A stretch of 64,000 bases of DNA, from the NCBI RefSeq assembly GCF_011045035.1, contig NZ_JAALAA010000024.1, positions 1 through 64,000 of the forward strand, written 5' to 3'. This document shows positions 34,230-41,858 of the stretch, in pieces. Each line of letters opens with the position of its first letter. Positions within the stretch are counted from its first letter, which is position 1. A program made the position numbers and the translations under genes. A model generated the notes under the pieces. That model worked only from the letters and a program-made list of their open reading frames with translations, had not been told where the DNA came from and made no database searches. This stretch comes from Nocardioides turkmenicus (lineage in GTDB: Bacteria > Actinomycetota > Actinomycetes > Propionibacteriales > Nocardioidaceae).

Positions 34230-35251
34230 CGCAGCTCCCCTTCCGGCGTGACCACGGCACGGTCGCTCATCGTGCCGTTGGGCACGACCACACCGACGAC
34301 GTCGAGCGAGCCGAAGTCGACGTACGGCTTGATCCGCACCGTCCGCGAGGAGTCCCGGACGCTCTCGAAGGTGTCGGTGACCTCGCCGATCGGCAGCCCG
34401 GAGACGTACGGAGCGGCCCGGCCGTCACCCCAGGTGATCACGGTCTCGCCCTTGAGCGGGGCGGCGGTCTGGTCGATGAGGTCGAGGGACAGCAGGCCGG
34501 CGTCGGAGCGGCTCGCGACCACGCCGGAGCCCCGGACCATGCCGACCTGACCGGACTTCCTGCCGCTGCGGTCGGCGCCGCCGACGCGGCCGCCGACGAC
34601 CGAGGCGGCGTCGACGATCAGCAGGACGGTGGCGCTGGTCTTGGTGACCCGCAGGACCCGGCCGACCAGGCCGTCTCCGGTCACGACCGACATGTCGGAC
34701 CTGACCCCGGCGGCGCTGCCGGCGTCGATGGTGACGGTGCGGTTGAAGGTCTGGGCGGGGCCGTAGGCGGTGACCCGGGCCGGCACCAGGGAGTAGCCGA
34801 GGTCCTCGGCGGCGCGGGTGATCGACTCGTACTCTGCGAGCTTGGACCGGCCGTAGTCGGTGACCTCGACCCGGCGGCGGAGCGTGGAGTTCTCCGCCTC
34901 GAGCTTGGCGATCCGGTCGCGGAGGTCGTCACGGCTGTCGAACCACTCCGGGACCCCGGTGAACGGGCGGGCGACCATCGCCGCGCCGGTCTCCAGCGGG
35001 GAGAGCACCTCGCCGACCGCGGTGCGAGCGGGCTCCAGGACGGGGGTCTGGTCGAGCGTGGCCAGGGTCGCGCAGCACAGGATCAGCGCGATCAGCCAGG
35101 ACCGCTTCGGGCCACCGCCGCCGGCACTGGTCTCGAGGCTGCCTCGCCGGTTGAGCCTCTCCCGAGGCGTACGGACCATGGGTTTGGGGCCCTTGCGCTG
35201 TTCCAGCCCTTTGCGCAGACGTTCGCTGGGGCGGGGGCTCAGCAACGACAC
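34226..35251 (-). CDS. mreC: rod shape-determining protein MreC
   Basis: MreC is a bitopic scaffold of the elongasome that activates PBP2/RodA. The 341 residues have a cytoplasmic basic tail, one membrane helix (about 50-65), a coiled coil (LRDRIAKLEAENSTLRRRVE), and two beta domains. The latter include TVTIDAGSAAGVRSDMSVVTGDGLVGRV and ERV-type GEVTDTF. It starts one base after the mreB stop and overlaps mreD by four bases. Confidence 0.94.
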   Translation of the reverse strand: MSLLSPRPSERLRKGLEQRKGPKPMVRTPRERLNRRGSLETSAGGGGPKRSWLIALILCCATLATLDQTPVLEPARTAVGEVLSPLETGAAMVARPFTGVPEWFDSRDDLRDRIAKLEAENSTLRRRVEVTDYGRSKLAEYESITRAAEDLGYSLVPARVTAYGPAQTFNRTVTIDAGSAAGVRSDMSVVTGDGLVGRVLRVTKTSATVLLIVDAASVVGGRVGGADRSGRKSGQVGMVRGSGVVASRSDAGLLSLDLIDQTAAPLKGETVITWGDGRAAPYVSGLPIGEVTDTFESVRDSSRTVRIKPYVDFGSLDVVGVVVPNGTMSDRAVVTPEGELR

Positions 35252-35252
35252 G

Positions 35253-36278
<1,026 letters not shown>

Positions 36279-36459
36279 ACGTCCTCGCGTTCCCGGGGCG
36301 CCGCGTCGGGGCTCTGTGCTGCAGGATGCGGGCCTGCCGACGAGGCTACGAAGGTCCGAGCCCCAAAGCGGAGAGGCTCGCCGAAACCGCAACGATACGG
36401 GGTGTGCCCAGGGCGCCGACCCCGGGGATGCCTGTGTTCACCGGGCGTTGCGGAACGGC

Positions 36460-36975
36460 TCACGGAGGCCAGGGAAAGTCGTCCCGGCGATCGTAGACAC
36501 CCGAGCCCGCGAAGTCGCGGGTGCTGATCTCGACGCTCGCTCCGGTCACCGTCAGCCGGCCCGCGGTGTCGCTGTGGGAGGCCACCTCGAAGACCGCGGT
36601 CTGGCTCCCCTTCTCGACCCGGAGGCTCGACCCCGGCGTCTCGACCCGGGCGTCGGGTATCGCCTCGGCCACGGCGTCGAACGAGGTGATGTCCAGGTCG
36701 GCGAGCACGGCGTACGTCCGCGCCGTCGCCTTCTCCCGGACCGTCTCGTGGTCGGTGTCGGGCCACTCGGTGCCCGTCCAGGTGACCTCACCGGCCTTCG
36801 CCTCGGTGATCTCGGTCAGCAGCTCCGTCGCCCAGGCGCGTACCTCGGTGCGCTGCGTCCTCAGCTGGTCGATCTTGGCGTCCACGTCATCTCCACAGCC
36901 CGTCAGTCCCGCCAGCGACCCGAGCGCGGCCAGGATGGCCGCCGCCCGGCGTACGCCTTGGGTGAAGCTTGTCAT
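36460..36975 (-). CDS. predicted lipoprotein of the WXG-like/DUF1023 cassette
   Basis: I do not recognise the family. The 171-residue protein has a lipoprotein signal: hydrophobic AAAILAALGSLAGLTGC with Cys27 as the predicted lipidated residue. An alpha-helical stretch (VDAKIDQLRTQRTEVRAWATELLTEI) follows, then a beta-rich part. It begins five bases after the DUF1023 gene and is therefore the last gene of that operon. An outer-face location matches either a role with the exported hydrolase or protection against it. Both are guesses. Confidence 0.72.
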   Translation of the reverse strand: MTSFTQGVRRAAAILAALGSLAGLTGCGDDVDAKIDQLRTQRTEVRAWATELLTEITEAKAGEVTWTGTEWPDTDHETVREKATARTYAVLADLDITSFDAVAEAIPDARVETPGSSLRVEKGSQTAVFEVASHSDTAGRLTVTGASVEISTRDFAGSGVYDRRDDFPWPP

Positions 36976-36980
36976 CGAGG

Positions 36981-38744
36981 TCAGTCATCCTTCGTGTCGA
37001 CGTCACCGTCACCGTCGGTGTCGGGACTCGTCGGGGTGCGGTCCGCCTCCGGGTCCTGTGGTCCCTTGTTCCAGGGATCGTACGTGTGGTCGGCCCGCTC
37101 CACGTCGTCGTAGTCGCCGTTCACGACCCGGGCGATGTTGTAGAGCGACTCCGTGTCGTGGTCGAAGTAGCTGGTGTGCTGGGGGAAGGTGCGGACGTAG
37201 TCACCACGGTCGACGTCCTCCGCCTGGAAGCGGTTGGCCCCGAAGTCGTCCTCGGCGGGATCGTTGCCGAGCCCGCCTCCCGCCGCCAGCCAGCCGCCGA
37301 CCCACCCGTTGTCGGCCAGGGCGGCCACCGGGTCACGCGAGTTGGCGCCCACCCAGACGTCGTTGTTCACCCCGAGCTCGTCAGCGTGCTCGACGCCGCC
37401 ACCGGCGCCCGGGCTGCCCAGCAGGACCGCGTCGTCGACGTCCACGTCGTGGTCGGTCAGCGCGTGCGCCGTGGTGGTGGAACCGTAGCTGTGGCCGATC
37501 GCGGTGAGATGGAAGTCGTCGGACCGCATCGCGTTCAGGCCGTCGAGGGTGTCGGCCAGCCGTTCGCCGCCCTTCTTGGCCAGGTATTCGTTGGTGACGG
37601 CGGCGGCGTCACCGGTGAGGTTGTCCGGAGCGTCGTAGCCGATCCAGATCAGCGAGGCCGTGCTCGTGCCGCCCGCCTCGGACGCGGCCTGCTGGACGTT
37701 GATCGCCTTCTGGGTGTTGCCGTCGATGTCCGCGGCGTCGGTGCCGAAGCCGGGAACCGTGACGGACACGTTCTCCGCGGTGTCGAGGTCGCCGACCGAG
37801 ACGGCGACCGCGCCGTCGCCGTCGAAGGCGAGCGGGTCGTAGAGGTAGAGCTGCGGCACGTAGTGCTCGCCCGTGCGGGGGTCCGTCGCGTTGCGGACCC
37901 GGTCGAGCGCCATCGACGCCTGCACCGCGTTCTCGTAGCGGGTGTGCTCGTCGTCGGTCCGGTTGTCCGCCGGGATCTGCTCGATCCGGTCGAGGTCACG
38001 GTTGAGCTGACGGTTGTTCGCCTCGCTCCGAGCCCAGGCCGGGACGCCGTCGAGGTTGCCGATCTCCTCCGGATAGGCGGCGATGACCGCCTGCCGCTCC
38101 TCGTCGCTCAGCCCGTTCCACCAGTCGTTGACCTCCTCGGGAGAGGCCCCGGAGCCCGGCTTGTCCGCGATGGCCGCGTCGGCGGGGTCGGTGACGCCCT
38201 CGTAGGCGGCCTCGACCTTCTCCGCAGTCGCCGCCTTCGCGAAGGCTCGGATGACCTCCTGCTCGGCACGTTCCAGGTCGCGCTGCCAGGCCTCGACGTC
38301 ACGGTCGTGGGCCTTGACCTGCTCGGTGACGCTCGCGCACTGCTGCGCGAAGGCGTCCACCTCGTCCGCCGGGATCTCCCGGCCGCGTCGCTCCAGGTCG
38401 ACGACGATCGCCAGGAGCTCCTCGTACCAGTATCTGAGGTCGTTCGCCGCACGCTGCAGCGACTCGAGCTCGTCGGCATGCGCCATCACCGCCGTCGCGA
38501 CCGCCCTCAGCCCCAGGGAGAGCGCGTCGTTGCGGTGGCCGAGGCTGCGGGCATCGGCGGCGTACGCCGACCCGGACTCGCCCTTCAACCCGCTGTCGCT
38601 CGCCGAGGAGCCGCCGTAGGTCCCGAGGTCGTCGAAGGAGGCCGAGGAGTCGCGCAGCGCCGTCCCGAAGGCGTTGACGCCCGCCGGGTCGGCCTTGAAC
38701 TCCGGCGGAGCGACCGGACGCGGCGGCAGCGTCACGGTCGTCAC
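36981..38744 (-). CDS. alpha/beta hydrolase DUF1023 with WXG-like helical N-terminus
   Basis: The 587-residue protein has a long helical N-terminal part (about 10-230), rich in Glu, Asp and Ala (VNAFGTALRDSSASFDDLG; AANDLRYWYEELLAIVVDLERRG), like substrates or effectors of type VII secretion. A DUF1023 alpha/beta-hydrolase domain follows, with Ser nucleophile in AIGHSYGSTT near residue 417 and VLLGSPGAGGGVEHADELG. It ends in an acidic, Asp-rich tail (SPDTDGDGDVDTKDD). Start GTG 38744 follows GGAGGAG and overlaps the upstream stop by four bases. The substrate is unknown; lipid ester cleavage or a toxin activity is possible. Confidence 0.85.
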   Translation of the reverse strand: MTTVTLPPRPVAPPEFKADPAGVNAFGTALRDSSASFDDLGTYGGSSASDSGLKGESGSAYAADARSLGHRNDALSLGLRAVATAVMAHADELESLQRAANDLRYWYEELLAIVVDLERRGREIPADEVDAFAQQCASVTEQVKAHDRDVEAWQRDLERAEQEVIRAFAKAATAEKVEAAYEGVTDPADAAIADKPGSGASPEEVNDWWNGLSDEERQAVIAAYPEEIGNLDGVPAWARSEANNRQLNRDLDRIEQIPADNRTDDEHTRYENAVQASMALDRVRNATDPRTGEHYVPQLYLYDPLAFDGDGAVAVSVGDLDTAENVSVTVPGFGTDAADIDGNTQKAINVQQAASEAGGTSTASLIWIGYDAPDNLTGDAAAVTNEYLAKKGGERLADTLDGLNAMRSDDFHLTAIGHSYGSTTTAHALTDHDVDVDDAVLLGSPGAGGGVEHADELGVNNDVWVGANSRDPVAALADNGWVGGWLAAGGGLGNDPAEDDFGANRFQAEDVDRGDYVRTFPQHTSYFDHDTESLYNIARVVNGDYDDVERADHTYDPWNKGPQDPEADRTPTSPDTDGDGDVDTKDD

Positions 38745-39046
38745 CGAGTCTCCTCCAGTGCGTTCTGGACGAGCATCGCCTCCACGCTCGAGAGGTGGTC
38801 GCCGGCCGTGATCCCTTCGAGCGCCTTCCGCAGGCCGTCGGCGAGAGCCTCGGCGGCGGTGCCCTCGTCCTTGGCGATGACCTCCCAGGTGTGGGCGAAG
38901 GTGTCGGCCGGCGCCTTCACGGCCGGGGTGAAGCACGAGGTCGAGAGGCCGCCGAGCTTGTCGGCGATGGCCTCGAGGTCGAGGTGGTAGTCGTCCCACC
39001 GGACCGCGGTCGAACCCACCTTCGCCGGGTCCGCCTGGAGCGTCAT
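38741..39046 (-). CDS. WXG100-like small helical protein (type VII secretion target type)
   Basis: The 101-residue protein is predicted to be two helices, with the features of small type VII secretion-associated proteins: PAKVGSTAVRWDDYHLDLEAIADKL, then TFAHTWEVIAKDEGTAAEALADGLRKALEGI. A strict WxG turn is not present, so membership is by length, composition and context. It lies directly upstream of the DUF1023 gene, overlapping it by four bases (GTGA). Its own ATG overlaps the stop of the 56-residue gene (ATGA). Confidence 0.75.
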   Translation of the reverse strand: MTLQADPAKVGSTAVRWDDYHLDLEAIADKLGGLSTSCFTPAVKAPADTFAHTWEVIAKDEGTAAEALADGLRKALEGITAGDHLSSVEAMLVQNALEETR

Positions 39047-39213
39047 CGCCGCTCACCGTCCGCACGATCTGTGCCGGACTGCTCCTCGGGCGGCAGCAGG
39101 ACGATGTCGATCTCCGGGTGGCGGCGCTGCACCGCGGCCCAGAACGGATCCTTGACCCTGCCGCGGGCCAACCCGCCCGGCCGGCCCTGTGAGTTCTCGT
39201 GCGCGTGGCTCAT
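39043..39213 (-). CDS. 56-residue hypothetical protein heading the WXG-like/DUF1023 operon
   Basis: This short gene starts with ATG 39213 (seven bases after GGGGGAG; another ATG is at 39216) and ends in ATGA, overlapping the next start. The product begins MSHAHENSQGRPGGLARG and continues RVKDPFWAAVQRRHPEIDI, then VLLPPEEQ. The strong ribosome-binding site and translational coupling support it as real. A longer out-of-frame reading over the same bases (39053-39271) is a shadow. No family or function is recognised; an operon-leading small protein could be a chaperone or adaptor. Confidence 0.72.
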   Translation of the reverse strand: MSHAHENSQGRPGGLARGRVKDPFWAAVQRRHPEIDIVLLPPEEQSGTDRADGERR

Positions 39214-39342
39214 CATCGACTCCCCCTTTCGTCAAATGACCGCAAACACATCTATACGACTTTTTCGCCACCCTGGGGAGGATTTCGGGACGTCACGGCG
39301 AAGAAAAGGCGTCCGGAAGACGCAGATTGTTCTGTGCCCAGA

Positions 39343-40524
39343 TCAGGCGGACACGCGGAAGCGGTAGTCCGGCAGGCCGGGGTCGGTCGCGAACGCCTCG
39401 GTCAGGCGCATCATCCCGCGGAAGAGCGGACCGCTGGCGAAGATCAGGTCGCGCATCCTGATCCGAAGCGCCGAGGGCGGAGCCAGGAACGGGCCGGCGT
39501 TGGCCCGGCGGGCGACCTTGGACAACGGCCCCATCCTCCGGTCGTACGCGGCGAACGCGGCCGCGTGGTCGCCGCGAGCCGCCTCCAGCTCTCCCGCCAG
39601 GACGTAGGCACCGACGACCGCCAGCCCGGTGCCGAAACCGCCTAGAGTGTTCGCGTACCCGGCGTCACCGAGCAGCGCGACCCGGCCACGGGTGAACGAC
39701 GTCATCCTGGTCCGGGCAATGGCGTCCAGGTAGAACTCCGGGGCGTCGACCGCCGCCCTCACCATCTCCGGCACGCGCCACCCCATGCCCGCCATGTGCT
39801 GAGCCAGGAACTCCTTCTGGGAGTCGGGATCACGACGGTCGTAGGCCGCCTGGTCGGCGCGGAAGACGAAGAAGAGCGGTGCCTTCGTGTCGCCCAGAAC
39901 GGCGTAGCGGCCGGGCTCGTTGTAGCCGTACTGGATCGCGCGCCCGTCCGCCAGGTCCCTCACCTCGCCGTTCGACGGCACCTCGGCATCGGCCACGGCG
40001 TAGTAGTGACCGAGCTGTTCCAGGTGGGCCTCCTCGGGACCGAAGGCGAGCGCCCGGACTGCCGAGTGGATGCCGTCCGCGCCGACCACCAGGTCGAAGC
40101 GCTCGGTCGGCCGATGGGCGAAGGCGACGGTGACGCCGTCGGCCGTCTCGGTGAGGCCGACGATCTCGTCACCGAAGACGAAGTCGGCATGGGGCGCGGC
40201 GTGCTGGTGCAGGATCCGGGCGAGGTCGCCGCGGCGGATCTCCAGGTCACCGCCGAGGAACTCCCCCGGCATCACGGCCTTGACGCGCTCGCGCGCGTCG
40301 ATGAGGCGTACGTCAGACCTCGCCGTCTGGGCGGCGACCAGGTCGCCCCACACGCCCATGCGCTCGAGGACCGTGCGGTGGGTCGGGCCCTTGAAGTCGA
40401 CCGCCTGGCCGCCGGGCCGGATGTCCGGCGCCTTCTCGACGACGGTGACGTCGACGCCGTTGCGGACGAGCCACATGGCCAGCGCCGGGCCGGCGATGCT
40501 CGCGCCTGAGACGAGTACCTTCAT
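39343..40524 (-). CDS. FAD-dependent monooxygenase (class A flavoprotein hydroxylase)
   Basis: The 393-residue protein has the FAD Rossmann motif near the start (VLVSGASIAGPALAMWLVRNG, with Ala/Ser at two motif positions). The DG motif is VVGADGIHSAVR, and the GD motif is RVALLGDAGYANTLGGFG. These define the PHBH-type hydroxylases that include TetX-like antibiotic oxidases and polyketide or aromatic hydroxylases. It starts at ATG 40524 with GGAG six to ten bases upstream. It diverges from a TetR regulator with two palindromes in the gap, so it is probably induced by its own substrate or a toxic compound. Confidence 0.9.
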   Translation of the reverse strand: MKVLVSGASIAGPALAMWLVRNGVDVTVVEKAPDIRPGGQAVDFKGPTHRTVLERMGVWGDLVAAQTARSDVRLIDARERVKAVMPGEFLGGDLEIRRGDLARILHQHAAPHADFVFGDEIVGLTETADGVTVAFAHRPTERFDLVVGADGIHSAVRALAFGPEEAHLEQLGHYYAVADAEVPSNGEVRDLADGRAIQYGYNEPGRYAVLGDTKAPLFFVFRADQAAYDRRDPDSQKEFLAQHMAGMGWRVPEMVRAAVDAPEFYLDAIARTRMTSFTRGRVALLGDAGYANTLGGFGTGLAVVGAYVLAGELEAARGDHAAAFAAYDRRMGPLSKVARRANAGPFLAPPSALRIRMRDLIFASGPLFRGMMRLTEAFATDPGLPDYRFRVSA

Positions 40525-40539
40525 TGCTGCTCCTAATTA

Positions 40540-40554
40540 GCGTCCATCGGACGC
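40540..40554. promoter_or_regulatory. TetR-type operator 1, GCGTCC-ATC-GGACGC
   Basis: A perfect inverted repeat with 6-bp arms and 3-bp spacer, inside a longer TTAGCGTCC...GGACGCAATTAA element, in the gap between the divergent monooxygenase and TetR genes. Probable binding site of the TetR regulator. Confidence 0.65.
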
Positions 40555-40564
40555 AATTAAATTA

Positions 40565-40579
40565 GCGTACGTTGGACGC
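40565..40579. promoter_or_regulatory. TetR-type operator 2, GCGTAC-GTT-GGACGC
   Basis: A second copy of the operator with one mismatched pair, 25 bases centre to centre from the first and in the same orientation (TTAGCGT...GGACGCAAT). The two together could control both divergent promoters. Confidence 0.62.
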
Positions 40580-40606
40580 AATGACAAGCCGCGGAGGAGG
40601 ATCTCG

Positions 40607-41317
40607 ATGAGCGACGGCGTGACGGACGCCCTCTGGCCCGCCCCTGCCCCGGCCCGGAAACGTGGCCCGCGGCCCAAGCTGTCGGTCGAGGACGTCGTGG
40701 CGGCCGGGATCGCGGTCGCCGACGCCGACGGCGTCGCCGCGGTGACCATGCAACGGGTCGCCGACGAGCTCGGCGCCGCGAAGATGGCGCTCTACCGCCA
40801 CGTCCGGGGCAAGCCGGAGCTCATCGCGCTGATGCTCGACAGCGCGCTGGGCAAGGCGCCGGAGACGGACGGCGACAACTGGCGAGAGCGCATCGGCGTC
40901 TGGGCACGCACGCTTCACGAGCGGATGACGCGCCATCCGTGGACGACGGAGCTGGTCGTGACCCGCACCGTGCCGGGCCCGCAGGAGATGAGCTGGTTCG
41001 AGGCCGGCCTCGCCGCTCTGGCGACCACGCCGCTCACCGGCGCCGAGCGCCTCGACACCCTCGCCCTGCTGAGCAACCAGGTGAATTCCAGCGTGCGCCA
41101 GGCCGCGGTCTCGGCCGACCCGGAGGCGTCGCTCGCGGCCGCGCTGGCGCCGATCATGGAGACGCACGGCTCCCGGTTCCCCCACACCGTGGCGGCCTTC
41201 TCGGAGACGGGAGAGTCAGGGGCCCAGGACAACGCGCTCGGCTACGGGATCGAGCGGATCCTCGACGGCGTCGCCTCGCTCATCTCTTGGCGGCGGTCGC
41301 CCTCGGACCCGAAATGA
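40607..41317 (+). CDS. TetR/AcrR family transcriptional regulator
   Basis: The 236-residue regulator has a TetR helix-turn-helix at about 25-70 (LSVEDVVAAGIAVADADGV, MQRVADELGAAKMALYRHVRGKPEL). A helical ligand-binding domain of the TetR_C_1 type follows. The ATG at 40607 is preceded by GGAGGAGG. It probably represses itself and the divergent monooxygenase through the two palindromes at 40540-40579. The inducer is unknown. Confidence 0.9.
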   Translation: MSDGVTDALWPAPAPARKRGPRPKLSVEDVVAAGIAVADADGVAAVTMQRVADELGAAKMALYRHVRGKPELIALMLDSALGKAPETDGDNWRERIGVWARTLHERMTRHPWTTELVVTRTVPGPQEMSWFEAGLAALATTPLTGAERLDTLALLSNQVNSSVRQAAVSADPEASLAAALAPIMETHGSRFPHTVAAFSETGESGAQDNALGYGIERILDGVASLISWRRSPSDPK

Positions 41318-41318
41318 C

Positions 41319-41352
41319 AGATCGCGCCGGTAGCCACCTACCGGCGCGATCT
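41319..41352. terminator. bidirectional terminator hairpin (tetR / ndk)
   Basis: A perfect 15-base-pair stem, 41319-41333 with 41338-41352, closes the loop CCAC between two convergent genes. Confidence 0.85.
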
Positions 41353-41366
41353 CAGAGGTTCAGGGC

Positions 41367-41771
41367 TTACGCGCCGAACCAGAGCTTGATCTCACGGTCG
41401 GCTGACTCGGGCGAGTCGGAGCCGTGGACGAGGTTCTCGCGGTTGGAGAGGGAGAAGTCGCCGCGGATGGTGCCGGGGGCGGCCTTGCGGCCGTCGGTGG
41501 CGCCGTTGAGCGCGCGGACGACTTCGATCGCCTCGTCGCCCTCGAGGACGGCGGCGACGAGCGGGCCGGAGGTGACGAAGTCACGCAGGGGCGGGTACCA
41601 CGGCTGCTCGACGTGCTCGGCGTAGTGCTCGTCGGCCAGGCCGGCGTCGATGGTGCGGTGCTCCAGTTTCACGATCGAGAGGCCCTTGGCCTCGTAGCGG
41701 GACAGGATCTCCCCCACCAGGCCCCGGCGGACGGCGTCGGGCTTCAGGATCACGAAGGTGCGCTGCGTCAT
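41367..41771 (-). CDS. ndk: nucleoside diphosphate kinase
   Basis: Ndk moves the gamma phosphate of ATP to other NDPs and balances nucleotide pools. The 134 residues start MTQRTFVILKPDAVRRGL. They contain the phosphorylated His in the signature NLVHGSDSPESADREI near residue 116. The ATG at 41771 gives the correct family length. In many actinobacteria ndk follows valS-folC-DUF4233 directly; here tex, a MocR cluster and other genes intervene. Confidence 0.97.
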   Translation of the reverse strand: MTQRTFVILKPDAVRRGLVGEILSRYEAKGLSIVKLEHRTIDAGLADEHYAEHVEQPWYPPLRDFVTSGPLVAAVLEGDEAIEVVRALNGATDGRKAAPGTIRGDFSLSNRENLVHGSDSPESADREIKLWFGA

Positions 41772-41858
41772 GGGGGTGAGCGTATCGGGACGGGCCCGCG
41801 CAGGCACGTTCGGGCCGGTCGCGCACGCGAGGGGTCGAGTACGGCAGGATTGCGCCCC

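Noticed and set aside
39053..39271. 72-codon minus-strand frame over the cassette leader
   Set aside because: The overlapping 56-codon frame has the ribosome-binding site and the ATGA coupling; this one has neither.
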